Source: Paenibacillus_E allorhizoplanae (GTDB lineage: Bacteria; Bacillota; Bacilli; Paenibacillales; NBRC-103111). From it: DNA of 64,000 nucleotides. The notes beneath the pieces are model-generated. The model had not been told where the DNA came from. It made no database searches and worked only from the letters and a program-made list of their open reading frames with translations. Positions 43,466 through 52,420 of this stretch are shown in pieces. The DNA is taken from NCBI RefSeq assembly GCF_927798215.1, contig NZ_CAKMMW010000008.1, positions 124,001 to 188,000 of the forward strand. The letters run 5' to 3'. How positions within the stretch are numbered: the first letter of the stretch is position 1; each line of letters opens with the position of its first letter. The position numbers were made by a program, and so were the translations under genes.

Positions 43466-44236
43466 CTAGCTATATATGGATAGCTGAGGCGTCAGATCCG
43501 TAAAGCGATAGAGCTGTGCGGCTCTTTGCGAGTAGCGATTGGAAAGCTTCGGCTCTCCATTACGATCCACCGCTTCTTCAATAATACCTTTGCGGCTTTG
43601 GGTAGATGTGATTTTGCGAATGAAGTTGCTTTCCTCAAAATGCGGCACGACCGTTTGAATCACTTGGTACAGCTCACCGATGGTGAACTCTTCGGGAAGA
43701 AATTCCTTGGCAATGGTTGTCGTTAGCATCTTTTTCTGAATCTGATGCAAAGCATCCGTCAATATCTCCCGATGATCAAAAGCCAACTCTAACTTTAGCG
43801 CTTCCTCAATCGTAAATAATTGCACATCCGAAGCGTCTGTGTCTGCGCGTCTTTCAGCCAACCATCTTTCATGAACTAAAGCATAGAAAGCGTGAGAGAT
43901 AATCCATCCTCTCGGATCACGTCCCGGTTCACTATAGACGTTTAAATATTCCATATGAACATCCGCGACACCAGTCTCTTCTTGAAGCTCCCTCCGAGCA
44001 CATGTATACATACTCTCTGACTCTTGGCAAAACCCACCAGGTAAAGCCCATTGGCCTTCGAATGGCCATTGTTTTCTTTGAATCAGCAAGACCTGTAAGT
44101 CCCGAATGGGCAGCGCCTTTTTGGTTGTGCTCTTTTCCCTGGAGGTAATGGTGAAAATGACAATATCACTCGGTGCACCATCTGGTGTTCGATATTTATG
44201 GGAGGAGTAGTTCGACTCTTTTTCGTTCGTGTCCAT
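43466..44236 (-). CDS. nrtR: NUDIX-type transcriptional regulator, NrtR-like
   Basis: The 256-residue protein has an N-terminal NUDIX domain with GGFCQESESMYTCARRELQEETG, where the Nudix box is largely kept, and a C-terminal winged-helix region (LPEEFTIGELYQVIQTV, RKITSTQSRKGIIEEA). That architecture is NrtR, which represses NAD synthesis and salvage genes and senses ADP-ribose-type ligands. It lies directly upstream of pnuC-nadR-ARH and has the matching operator motif. Start 44236 is preferred, with AGGTG just ahead. An ADP-ribose pyrophosphatase role is the alternative. Confidence 0.82.
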   Translation of the reverse strand: MDTNEKESNYSSHKYRTPDGAPSDIVIFTITSREKSTTKKALPIRDLQVLLIQRKQWPFEGQWALPGGFCQESESMYTCARRELQEETGVADVHMEYLNVYSEPGRDPRGWIISHAFYALVHERWLAERRADTDASDVQLFTIEEALKLELAFDHREILTDALHQIQKKMLTTTIAKEFLPEEFTIGELYQVIQTVVPHFEESNFIRKITSTQSRKGIIEEAVDRNGEPKLSNRYSQRAAQLYRFTDLTPQLSIYS

Positions 44237-44261
44237 TGTGGCACCTGCTTTCACAACTTTA

Positions 44262-44290
44262 ATGTCAATATGATATTATCATTATGACAT
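44262..44290 (-). promoter_or_regulatory. Candidate NrtR operator, imperfect palindrome
   Basis: ATGTCAATATGATA and TATCATTATGACAT form a 29-base imperfect inverted repeat centred near 44276, 26 bases ahead of the nrtR-like start. The right arm is identical to the motif in front of pnuC, suggesting autoregulation. Confidence 0.65.
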
Positions 44291-44439
44291 ATTTAAATGA
44301 GTTGTCAAGTGGTGGTTAGCCCATAATCTCACTATATTTCGCCAAAATCACTTTCTTTCGCATGGCACTTCACGTAAAATATAAATAAGCATATCCATCA
44401 CAAATGTTGGATATAAATTCGATCTTAACGAGGTAGGCC

Positions 44440-45330
44440 ATGAAACCAACCGTTCTTCACTTCATTGCTCCACCGATTCCTTATTTCTTAGATTGCGGAA
44501 GCGCTTACTATGAAATTGGGGAGAGTCATATAAGTAGGACAAACATTGGTGCCTTCGACCTCATCGTCGTTAAGAAGGGGACTATCTTCATCGGAGAAGG
44601 TACGAATGAATGGACACTTCAGCCTAATGATGCCATCATTCTAAGACCCGATCTCTCGCATTTCGGAACGGCTCCTTGTGAGCAAGAGGCTGAAATCCTT
44701 TGGATCCATTTCCATACGTATGGCGCTTGGGATGAGTACATGGATATGGATGCGTGTTTAGCGAATCAGAATGCTCTCATTGAGGATCACAAACAGAAGG
44801 CTTTCCTAAATCATGCGGAAGTGAATTCCATTTTTATCCCAAAATATATGAAACTGAATCAAAAAGCCTTAGAAATCCTAGAATATTTCTTCGATTTGGA
44901 ACAGGAATCGCGCTCCCAACGCAATTGGAGGAAACAGAACACCTTTCAATTGTTTATGCAGCATATTAACCGTGAATTAATTTCAACAACCGACATGACT
45001 GCATTTCATTTAGCTGAGAAAGTAGAGCTATTTATTCGCCAAAATTATACGAAAAAAATATCCAATGCCCTCTTGCAAGAGCATCTTAATTATCATCCTA
45101 ATTACATTGCCAAATGCATGTTGAAGGTGTTCGGGATGACTCCCAATGATTATTTACTTCAATTTCGTATCGAACAATCCAAGAAGTTGCTGATTCAGAC
45201 GAATTGGACCATGGCAAGAGTTGCGGAAGAGAGTGGCTTTCAGCACGCCTCCTACTTCTCTCACTGCTTCTCTACCAAGGAAGGGATCTCTCCTTTAAAT
45301 TTCCGTAAAAACTATACAGGCCATTCATGA
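44440..45330 (+). CDS. AraC-family transcriptional regulator
   Basis: The 296-residue protein has an N-terminal cupin-like sensing domain (PPIPYFLDCGSAYYEIGE, WTLQPNDAIILRPDLSHFG) and two C-terminal helix-turn-helix motifs (ISNALLQEHLNYHPNYIAKCML, MARVAEESGFQHASYFSHCFST). It is plus-strand, converging on the GH51 gene, and probably regulates the third arabinose locus. A degraded copy of a paralogous N-terminus lies at 56105. Confidence 0.88.
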   Translation: MKPTVLHFIAPPIPYFLDCGSAYYEIGESHISRTNIGAFDLIVVKKGTIFIGEGTNEWTLQPNDAIILRPDLSHFGTAPCEQEAEILWIHFHTYGAWDEYMDMDACLANQNALIEDHKQKAFLNHAEVNSIFIPKYMKLNQKALEILEYFFDLEQESRSQRNWRKQNTFQLFMQHINRELISTTDMTAFHLAEKVELFIRQNYTKKISNALLQEHLNYHPNYIAKCMLKVFGMTPNDYLLQFRIEQSKKLLIQTNWTMARVAEESGFQHASYFSHCFSTKEGISPLNFRKNYTGHS

Positions 45331-45454
45331 CTGTCATGCCCCGCATGAGACGCGGACACGAGATCTCGCCGGAGGACGTTGTTGGTCGAGTTCATTTGTA
45401 GGTTTGGCGTGGTCTAGTAATGCACACATTTGATTAGCTGGAATATATACAGCT

Positions 45455-45479
45455 ATTTTCGAGGAATTTCCTCGAAAAT
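45455..45479. terminator. Palindromic hairpin between converging genes
   Basis: ATTTTCGAGGAA and TTCCTCGAAAAT form a perfect 12-base stem around one T. It is placed between the AraC gene and the GH51 gene and probably ends both transcripts, though T runs are short. Confidence 0.6.
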
Positions 45480-45483
45480 TCAC

Positions 45484-46995
45484 TTACTTGCGCAGTCGTA
45501 TCACATTCCAAGATAACCTCGGCAACGTTCCGATCAGCATATCGTCATCAATGGCCGCATCGCCATCGCTATGCGGTGACACTCGATTAGAATGGTTCAT
45601 CCTGTTCACGGCTTTCACATCCTTGTTTTCCAAGACAATATGTTCCACCACTCGGTATCCCTCAAAGCTGCGCAAGTCGCATGAAACAACTATTGAGGAA
45701 TCAAGACTCTTATTAACTGCAAATATCGTAAGTTCGTCTTTCTCCTCCTGATGGACAGCAACGGTATCCAGATAAGGGACATCCGTATAGTCCTTCGTAT
45801 CATATTTAGGAGTATCTATAAACGCATGCAGCACGGTTCCTCTCCCATAAACAGAGGCGTGCATATATGGATAAAAAATCGTTTGGCGCCAAGCAGGTCC
45901 ACCTGTTTGCGTCATAATAGGGGCTATGACATTCACTAACTGTGCTAAGCAGGCAATTTTCACGCGATCCGCATGTTTTAATAGTGTGATCAGCATCGTG
46001 CCTACCATCAGTGCGTCCTCCAAGGTATACACATCCTCAAGCTGTGGAGGCGCAAATTGCCACGGTTCCATCTTCTTGTCTGACTCCAAAGTATGAAACC
46101 ATACATTCCATTCATCGAAAGAAAGCATCATGGTTTTTTTACTTCTCTTTTTGGCTTTTATATAATCACACACCGCAATGATCTCTTGTATAAAGGCTGT
46201 CATATCCAGCGATTTGGCCAAGTAGTTCGGGGTGTCATTATCTGCGTTTCCATAGTACGTATGTAAGGATAGGTAGTCCACATTATCATACGTATGCTCC
46301 AGTACGGTGGCTTCCCACTCTGCATAGGTTGGCATACTTCGGAAAGAACTTCCACATACCACTAACTCGATCGTCGGATCAACGAATTTCATCGATTTCG
46401 CTGTTTCATTCGCCAATCGACCATACTCGTCTGACGTTTTGGCACCAATTTGCCAGGGTCCATCCATCTCATTGCCTAAACACCACGTCTTAATGCCATA
46501 AGCCTCTGGATAACCGTGAGCAATTCTTAAATTGCTCCAATACGATCCCCCAGGATGATTGCAATACTCCACCAAGTTTCTGGCATCATCGATCCCTCTA
46601 GTCCCTAAGTTAACGGCCATCATTGCTTGTGCTTTAACTTGTTTGGTCCATGCGAGAAATTCATTTGTGCCAAATAAATTTGGTTCTAGTACACGCCATG
46701 CCAACTCCAGCTTGGTAGGTCTACCACTAATCGGTCCGACACCATCCTCCCAGTTGTACCCCGAGACGAAGTTGCCCCCTGGATAACGAACGATCGGGAC
46801 ACCAATTTCATTGATCATCGCACGAACATCCTGCCTAAAGCCATGTTCATCTGCTGCCGGATGTCCAGGCTCATAAATGCCGCCATAAACAGCGCGCCCC
46901 AGGTGTTCAATGAAAGATCCGTAGATGCGCTCATCGACTTCAGCAATTCGAAAATCTTTATCCAATTTCATGCTCGCTTTTAACACAGTCGTCAT
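45484..46995 (-). CDS. abfA: Alpha-L-arabinofuranosidase, GH51
   Basis: The 503-residue cytoplasmic enzyme has the GH51 marks: ERIYGSFIEHLGRAVYGGIY, VRYPGGNFVSGYNWEDGVGP, the acid/base Glu in WCLGNEMDGPW and the nucleophile Glu in LSFDEWNVWFH. It removes terminal arabinofuranose from imported oligomers. There is no signal peptide. GGAAGAG precedes the ATG. It follows the DUF5695-like gene across a hairpin. Confidence 0.95.
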   Translation of the reverse strand: MTTVLKASMKLDKDFRIAEVDERIYGSFIEHLGRAVYGGIYEPGHPAADEHGFRQDVRAMINEIGVPIVRYPGGNFVSGYNWEDGVGPISGRPTKLELAWRVLEPNLFGTNEFLAWTKQVKAQAMMAVNLGTRGIDDARNLVEYCNHPGGSYWSNLRIAHGYPEAYGIKTWCLGNEMDGPWQIGAKTSDEYGRLANETAKSMKFVDPTIELVVCGSSFRSMPTYAEWEATVLEHTYDNVDYLSLHTYYGNADNDTPNYLAKSLDMTAFIQEIIAVCDYIKAKKRSKKTMMLSFDEWNVWFHTLESDKKMEPWQFAPPQLEDVYTLEDALMVGTMLITLLKHADRVKIACLAQLVNVIAPIMTQTGGPAWRQTIFYPYMHASVYGRGTVLHAFIDTPKYDTKDYTDVPYLDTVAVHQEEKDELTIFAVNKSLDSSIVVSCDLRSFEGYRVVEHIVLENKDVKAVNRMNHSNRVSPHSDGDAAIDDDMLIGTLPRLSWNVIRLRK

Positions 46996-47047
46996 ATCTC
47001 TCTTCCTCCTAATTTTAGTTACCAAATTGCGCTATTTTTATAGGAAA

Positions 47048-47083
47048 GCTGCCCTTCAGATCTAAGAAGATCCGAGAGGCAGC
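47048..47083 (-). terminator. Stem-loop after the DUF5695-like gene
   Basis: GCTGCC and GGCAGC form an outer stem with GATCT/AGATC inside. On the minus strand a short TTTCC follows, so it may be a weak terminator or processing site between this gene and GH51. Confidence 0.55.
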
Positions 47084-47097
47084 CTCTACGAAATGGA

Positions 47098-50000
47098 TTA
47101 TGTTCCGAATACTCTCCACGATTCAATTCCTGTTGATGTGGTTGCTTTGGCTGTTATGTTGACACGGATTTTGGTGGTAGAAACAGGCGTGAATGTCGTC
47201 GTGTTATATTGATTGGCGATAACCCCTAGTCCTGATGGGCTTGCTACGTTGACCCACGCTGTTCCATTCCAATATTGGATAGTATAGGAAGCTGGCAGAT
47301 CGATGCCTTGATCATCATCAAACCAATAAATCGCAGTACTCGATAATATTTTCGCTGATGCGAAGTCGTATTGCACCCATTGTGTCGTTCCTGGATTATT
47401 CCAGTTACCGTATACAAGATGTCCTCTATCATTTGAACTTGTCGGTGAATAACCATCGTTCAGCCCTGCAAGGCTTTCCCAAGATGACACGAATGAGGTT
47501 GTCGCTGTCCCTTGCGGTGCAACGTCTTGAGGCCCTGACGGTGTGCCTACTTGCAGTTTCACATCGTACGTAGCATTCGTTCCAATGCTAAGATTAACGA
47601 TGGTTTTAGCACCTGACGTCGCCGTCACCGTGCCTGTTTGCACGTTGTTCACAAGCACATTATAGGTACCTGCTGCAAGACCCGTGAACGTGACTTTCGT
47701 AACGTGGGCCGCCGTTGTGGTGGAATTTTTTAAAGTAAAGTTCACATCATTCTTAGCTGTTGCTACAATAGCCGACGTATATTGGTCACGCTCAAGCTCC
47801 ATGGACAATTTCTCTGTAATGAGATTCAATCGTTTGAACAAGCCATCCTTCGGCGTGATCGTATATTTCCCACTGCTCAGATTAACGTCCGCCCCGTAGC
47901 CATATAAGCCAAAAATAGGGTCAACTGCAATATCTGCACTTAGAATTTTCAAAGCACCGAACAGCCCAAGATCGGCTTCGCCACTCATCCCGCGCCAGCC
48001 ATTAAATAGCGGACCGCCGTCCAGGCCTAGAGCGCCATTATTTCCCTTACTTGCCTGGTAAGTCCAAGAAACAGCACCGATATTCGCTGCATCACTACTG
48101 ATTTGACCAGAATTGATCGCACCGATATTCGCTATTTTAGCCGCATAGGATAACCGCTGTTCCCTCTCAGGCGTCGTGGAATTCGTACGAATCCAGTCAT
48201 CCATCGCATAACCTGCAAGTGACGTGCTGTATTGGAAATTCCACCAGTTGTCTCCCGTAATGGTTACAGGATCGGTGTAGTAATACCACACTGGCATATG
48301 ACCGCGTGCTGCTCTCGTTTTGGCATTAATTTTACCTTTGATGGTATTGTTATTATTCATCTTAGCCAGCATGTAGACAGATTCTTCTCCCGTATTGTCG
48401 TAGCTATATTCAGATCCGTATGGATAGGAATTTGCTGAAAAATTGTTGTATTTCGTTGCCATTTTGCTGATGATATCGTTCACTTGTGTCGTATAGCCCT
48501 CATCTTGAAGTGCCTTAATAATGTCTGGTGTCGTTAACTCACCCATTAATCCCGTCTCCCAGTTGTAGGCAACAGGTCCGTCGTACAAGGCTTTGAACAC
48601 ATTATATGCGCGAAGCAAATACGTATTTTTGGGATTCTTGTATGTCACAAGATTTGGGTACAGCTTAGCAATTTTATACATACTGAAGTACGTATTATAA
48701 ATGTGCGGATACGCATAGCCCCGATAGGTTGGCGTTGTGTTTGGTTGCGCCATTAGAAAATCTGGTACAAGATAATCGGTATGATGACCATTCATCAAAT
48801 TTGTCCATACGGCCGTTTCCAAATAATTATCTACGGCTGTTACTTCAGAAGCGATAGGCGTAAGGGCATTTTTCTCAGCAAGGAATTGACCATGTGTAAG
48901 CCCCCAGTCATCTCCCCAACCCCAGTATCCTGCGAAATTGTTTCGCTTGGCTTTGGTCTGCATCATCCAGTCATCGAACACTTTATCCCTAATATCCCCT
49001 GGCACATTCCATTGTTGATTGTTCACCATGAACGTTGAATGCCGCTGTAATGCCGCATCGATAGGTTCAATAGCATAGAATTGAAGAACTGTTTTCTCAC
49101 CTGAGCCGTACGTAACCGTAATATTATTCTGTCCCAAATGGGTCATCGTCATCTGATACAATTTGTGATCCGTTCCCGTTGTACCTAAAGAAGTAATTGT
49201 CGTCTCGGATGGGTATTGCGGTGTAACAGCAGTAATCACTTTGGATGTGTGCAAATCGAACTTAGCCGTCTGATTCGTTGGCACAATCATGCCAGGAACT
49301 ACATTGAAATCGACCATACCTTCGCTATACAGCCTGTCTTGAACAGCATACTCATCGGCAGCTTTAAAGAATTTGAAGGCATACGTTTTACTTGCGCCTG
49401 GTGCCAATGTTAGGCTCGTGTTGGGCAAATATCCACGACCATTGCTTTTAATCACATTGGAGTGGATATAGTACACATTCAGCCCCTTCGCATAGCCCCC
49501 TTGATCCGCTGCCCACATGCTGCCTGGATGCTCCTCAACGCGCCAATTGTCTTGATACTCAAGTCCCGCTCCCGTCGTCGTGTCAGGTACCATAAGCAGA
49601 GAAGGGCCAATACCGCTAGGACGCTGTGCCACGATATACGAACTATTGTTGCCGATATAGGCATGTGTAATGACACGTGTCTCATAGATTTCGTCATTAT
49701 TGCCAGCAGTGAAGAATTCATTGAAGGGGAGCGGGAGGCCGAAATCTCCGATTTCCAAAGTTTGCGTGCTCGTATTGGTAACGGTAATTTGCCATTTCAA
49801 ATAGTCACTCACGAGGGAATACGATTCATCCACTTTGAAGTTTTTAATCCCTGCACTGTTGGTTGAATTCTGATACGTAATATTGACGGTATTGCCCGTT
49901 TGGGAAGTGGTTCTGCCATCCGCCGATTTACTCGAAAGCGCTTGTGTCCAAGCCCCTGTTCCAAGCTTATACGTAAACATAAGCTCCCCAACCCATTGAT

Positions 50001-50259
50001 GATCAGCTGTATTCTGATTCGGTGCATTCGTTGCATTCATGACATAATTGGTTGGATACGTATCCCCGCCAATCTGTAGAGAAGTAATTTCGCCATTCGT
50101 ACCCGTCTGAACTGTAAAATTACTGTTCGTAATTGTATTCGCTGAAGCGAGTTGCGGTACCAACAGAATGGCTGCTGCAGTAAACGTAGATGCTGCAAAC
50201 AGTTGCATACGTTGTGACTTTGACATCTTACTCCAATACTTACTAAGTATTTGCTTCAT
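47098..50259 (-). CDS. Secreted DUF5695-like protein with discoidin-type C-terminus
   Basis: The 1053-residue protein has a long Sec signal peptide (basic MKQILSKYWSKMSKSQR, cleavage near ASA-N). The body from about residue 45 to 880 resembles DUF5695 proteins: a beta-sandwich start (TNSNFTVQTGTNGEITSLQIGG), then a helical region rich in Trp and Tyr (NFAGYWGWGDDWGLTHGQFL, YAYPHIYNTYFSMYK). This layout suggests an (alpha/alpha) barrel glycosidase or lyase. The last 150 residues form an F5/8-type binding domain (QWVQYDFASAKILSSTAIYWFDDD). It is secreted beside arabinose-related genes; its substrate is not established. Confidence 0.75.
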   Translation of the reverse strand: MKQILSKYWSKMSKSQRMQLFAASTFTAAAILLVPQLASANTITNSNFTVQTGTNGEITSLQIGGDTYPTNYVMNATNAPNQNTADHQWVGELMFTYKLGTGAWTQALSSKSADGRTTSQTGNTVNITYQNSTNSAGIKNFKVDESYSLVSDYLKWQITVTNTSTQTLEIGDFGLPLPFNEFFTAGNNDEIYETRVITHAYIGNNSSYIVAQRPSGIGPSLLMVPDTTTGAGLEYQDNWRVEEHPGSMWAADQGGYAKGLNVYYIHSNVIKSNGRGYLPNTSLTLAPGASKTYAFKFFKAADEYAVQDRLYSEGMVDFNVVPGMIVPTNQTAKFDLHTSKVITAVTPQYPSETTITSLGTTGTDHKLYQMTMTHLGQNNITVTYGSGEKTVLQFYAIEPIDAALQRHSTFMVNNQQWNVPGDIRDKVFDDWMMQTKAKRNNFAGYWGWGDDWGLTHGQFLAEKNALTPIASEVTAVDNYLETAVWTNLMNGHHTDYLVPDFLMAQPNTTPTYRGYAYPHIYNTYFSMYKIAKLYPNLVTYKNPKNTYLLRAYNVFKALYDGPVAYNWETGLMGELTTPDIIKALQDEGYTTQVNDIISKMATKYNNFSANSYPYGSEYSYDNTGEESVYMLAKMNNNNTIKGKINAKTRAARGHMPVWYYYTDPVTITGDNWWNFQYSTSLAGYAMDDWIRTNSTTPEREQRLSYAAKIANIGAINSGQISSDAANIGAVSWTYQASKGNNGALGLDGGPLFNGWRGMSGEADLGLFGALKILSADIAVDPIFGLYGYGADVNLSSGKYTITPKDGLFKRLNLITEKLSMELERDQYTSAIVATAKNDVNFTLKNSTTTAAHVTKVTFTGLAAGTYNVLVNNVQTGTVTATSGAKTIVNLSIGTNATYDVKLQVGTPSGPQDVAPQGTATTSFVSSWESLAGLNDGYSPTSSNDRGHLVYGNWNNPGTTQWVQYDFASAKILSSTAIYWFDDDQGIDLPASYTIQYWNGTAWVNVASPSGLGVIANQYNTTTFTPVSTTKIRVNITAKATTSTGIESWRVFGT

Positions 50260-50386
50260 TAAGTAGCCTCTCTTTCTCATCCTAGATTTCTTCGACATCT
50301 AGCGGGGATTTCTCTTACCATTAGGTTTAAATCCTGGCTGTAACGTGCTGTCATCCTTTGCGGCACACCTCCTTATTTGTTAAATT

Positions 50387-50400
50387 ATATAGCGCTTACA
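50387..50400 (-). promoter_or_regulatory. cre-like half site upstream of the DUF5695-like gene
   Basis: TGTAAGCGCT on the minus strand (50391-50400) matches the left and central cre positions, but the right end does not match CA. It is a weaker candidate than those at 20250, 23182 and 29904. Confidence 0.45.
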
Positions 50401-50505
50401 TTTTCTATCATATCTAAAATTTGTGCGATTTACTTTAAGTTTCACAACCTATTTTTACACTATATGAACTAATGTCGCAGGAATTTTCTTTAAAAATATC
50501 AACCT

Positions 50506-50546
50506 AAAAACCCCCTAAAGGATTATCCTTCAAGGGGGTTCTTTTT
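50506..50546 (-). terminator. Terminator of the third importer operon
   Basis: AACCCCCTTGAAGGA pairs with TCCTTTAGGGGGTT on the minus strand, followed by TTTAGG. It ends the permease transcript 13 bases past the stop. Confidence 0.88.
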
Positions 50547-50558
50547 GCTCATTCCAGA

Positions 50559-51428
50559 TTAACTTTTCATACCGGTCAACGTGATTCCCTCTACAAAATA
50601 TTTTTGACCAATCAGGTAGAAAATGACGCCTGGCGCAAAGGACAGGCATGTGGCTGCCATCGTCAACGACCAATCTTGCTTTAATTGACCTTTAAAATTG
50701 GTAAGCCCCAACGCTATGGTGAATTTATCGCTCGAATTAATGTAGATCATCTGTTGGAGCAAATCATTCCATAATCCGATGAAAATAAACAAGGCAACGA
50801 CGATCATAGCGGGCTTGATCGCCGGCATAATAATGCTGAACAAAATCCGGAAGTACCCAGCGCCGTCTATCGTTGCCGCTTGGTCGAGTTCTCTCGGTAT
50901 AGAGAGAATGAACTGCCTGATCAAAAAGATATTAAAAGCGCCGCCCCCGCAAAAATAGGGCAAAATCAATGGCAGATAGCTGTCATGGAGCCCCAAACCA
51001 CGTGTCCATCCAATGTAGAGGGGAATGAGCGTAACCATGGCAGGCAAGAGCATTGAACCGACGCAAAGAATCCAGATCAATTGTTTGCCTCTAAACCGCA
51101 ACCTCGCAAAGGCATATCCGCACAAGGTAGCCGTGAACGTCCCCCCCAAACAGGAAGGAACGATAATGATCATCGTATTCCACAGATACTTCCAAAATTT
51201 AAATATATTCAATGTTTTTTCATAATTGGAAAACAACCAATTTTTCGGTATAAGAGACGGCGGATACTTGTAGATCTCGGGATTCGTCATCAGTGACGTA
51301 CGGAATATCCACCAAATCGGGAAGAGTACGATGAGGGCAAATACAATGACGACTATAAGTGTAAGCACGTTCATCGTTCGTTCACTGCGTTTCTTACTCT
51401 TCAATCTGGCGTATGCGACTTCGCTCAT
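50559..51428 (-). CDS. Carbohydrate ABC transporter permease (MalG-type)
   Basis: The 289-residue protein has six hydrophobic helices and the EAA loop ELDQAATIDGAGYFRILFSIIMP, ending VEGITLTGMKS. It overlaps the first permease gene (ATGA) and completes the third CUT1 importer, next to GH127, GH51 and the DUF5695-like gene. Confidence 0.9.
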   Translation of the reverse strand: MSEVAYARLKSKKRSERTMNVLTLIVVIVFALIVLFPIWWIFRTSLMTNPEIYKYPPSLIPKNWLFSNYEKTLNIFKFWKYLWNTMIIIVPSCLGGTFTATLCGYAFARLRFRGKQLIWILCVGSMLLPAMVTLIPLYIGWTRGLGLHDSYLPLILPYFCGGGAFNIFLIRQFILSIPRELDQAATIDGAGYFRILFSIIMPAIKPAMIVVALFIFIGLWNDLLQQMIYINSSDKFTIALGLTNFKGQLKQDWSLTMAATCLSFAPGVIFYLIGQKYFVEGITLTGMKS

Positions 51429-52348
51429 TTATCGTCGTCTCCTTCGGAAAAGATCCACCGTTTCGACGTCTTGAACAAAACGGCAGTAAAAGCGGCAAGA
51501 ATGGCGAAAATAATAAAGGTCGTCGCGCAGGCATAGCCCAGCTTGTAATTGACGAAAGCCTGATCATACATCAGATAAGTCATGAATCGGGAAGAGTTGC
51601 CCGGACCACCATTGGTCAGTGCAAGGGCTGGCGTAACGACTTGGAGATTGGCAATCAGGCTTAGCAACAGGTTGTAAAAGATGATCGGCGTCATACAAGG
51701 CAAGGTGATATGCCGGAAGCGATTCCACCCGTTGGCGCCATCCATTTCAGCCGCTTCATGATAGACGCTCGGAACGCTCTGAAGCCCTGCCAAAAAAATA
51801 ACGATTAAGTTACCCGACAGCCAGACCGCAATCAATGAAAGAGATGGGACTACGAAATTGGAATCGGCGATAAAGAGAACTTTGTTCAAACCAATTTCGG
51901 AGAGAAGATAGTTGAAGAAACCAAAATTCGCCTCGTAAAGCCAGGACCATCCTACATATATAGCGGCAGCAGGCAAAACGAAAGGCACATAGAATACGGC
52001 TCTGAAGAATCCTCTTGCCGGAATTTTACGATTCAACAGCATCGCGATGAAAAGTGAATAAACCATACTTCCGGCTACGGATAAAAATGCGAAGTAGAGC
52101 GTTGCTATAATTGAATCTTTAATATAAGGATCGGTGGTAAATAGCGTGATGTAATTGCTGAAGCCGATAAATTCGGGGTTTTTTAGCCCCGTCCAATTCG
52201 TCATACTTATTCCCAACACGCCGAGAAGAGGCAGATAGGTCAGGAAGATTAATCCGAGTATTGCTGGAATCAAGCATATGTAAGCAACACTTGCCTCGCT
52301 TGAATGAAAGCGGGAACGGCGTTGCTGAGGTTTATTAAAGGTTTCCAT
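51425..52348 (-). CDS. Carbohydrate ABC transporter permease (MalF-type)
   Basis: The 307-residue protein has a short basic N-terminus, six hydrophobic helices and the EAA loop YHEAAEMDGANGWNRFRHITLP. The TNGGPGNSSRFMTYLMYDQAF segment is typical for MalF-type sugar permeases. It lies 72 bases after the binding-protein gene, across a stem-loop. Confidence 0.9.
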   Translation of the reverse strand: METFNKPQQRRSRFHSSEASVAYICLIPAILGLIFLTYLPLLGVLGISMTNWTGLKNPEFIGFSNYITLFTTDPYIKDSIIATLYFAFLSVAGSMVYSLFIAMLLNRKIPARGFFRAVFYVPFVLPAAAIYVGWSWLYEANFGFFNYLLSEIGLNKVLFIADSNFVVPSLSLIAVWLSGNLIVIFLAGLQSVPSVYHEAAEMDGANGWNRFRHITLPCMTPIIFYNLLLSLIANLQVVTPALALTNGGPGNSSRFMTYLMYDQAFVNYKLGYACATTFIIFAILAAFTAVLFKTSKRWIFSEGDDDK

Positions 52349-52372
52349 ATCTTGCCCCCCACCTCATATGTG

Positions 52373-52412
52373 AAGGATGACCGCCGCTTGCTTGTTCTTA
52401 GCGGTCATCCTT
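52373..52412 (-). other. Intercistronic stem-loop after the binding-protein gene
   Basis: AAGGATGACCGC and GCGGTCATCCTT form a perfect 12-base stem with a 16-base loop. As in the first importer, a stem-loop lies between the binding protein and permease genes, probably setting their ratio. Confidence 0.68.
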
Positions 52413-52420
52413 CCTATACG

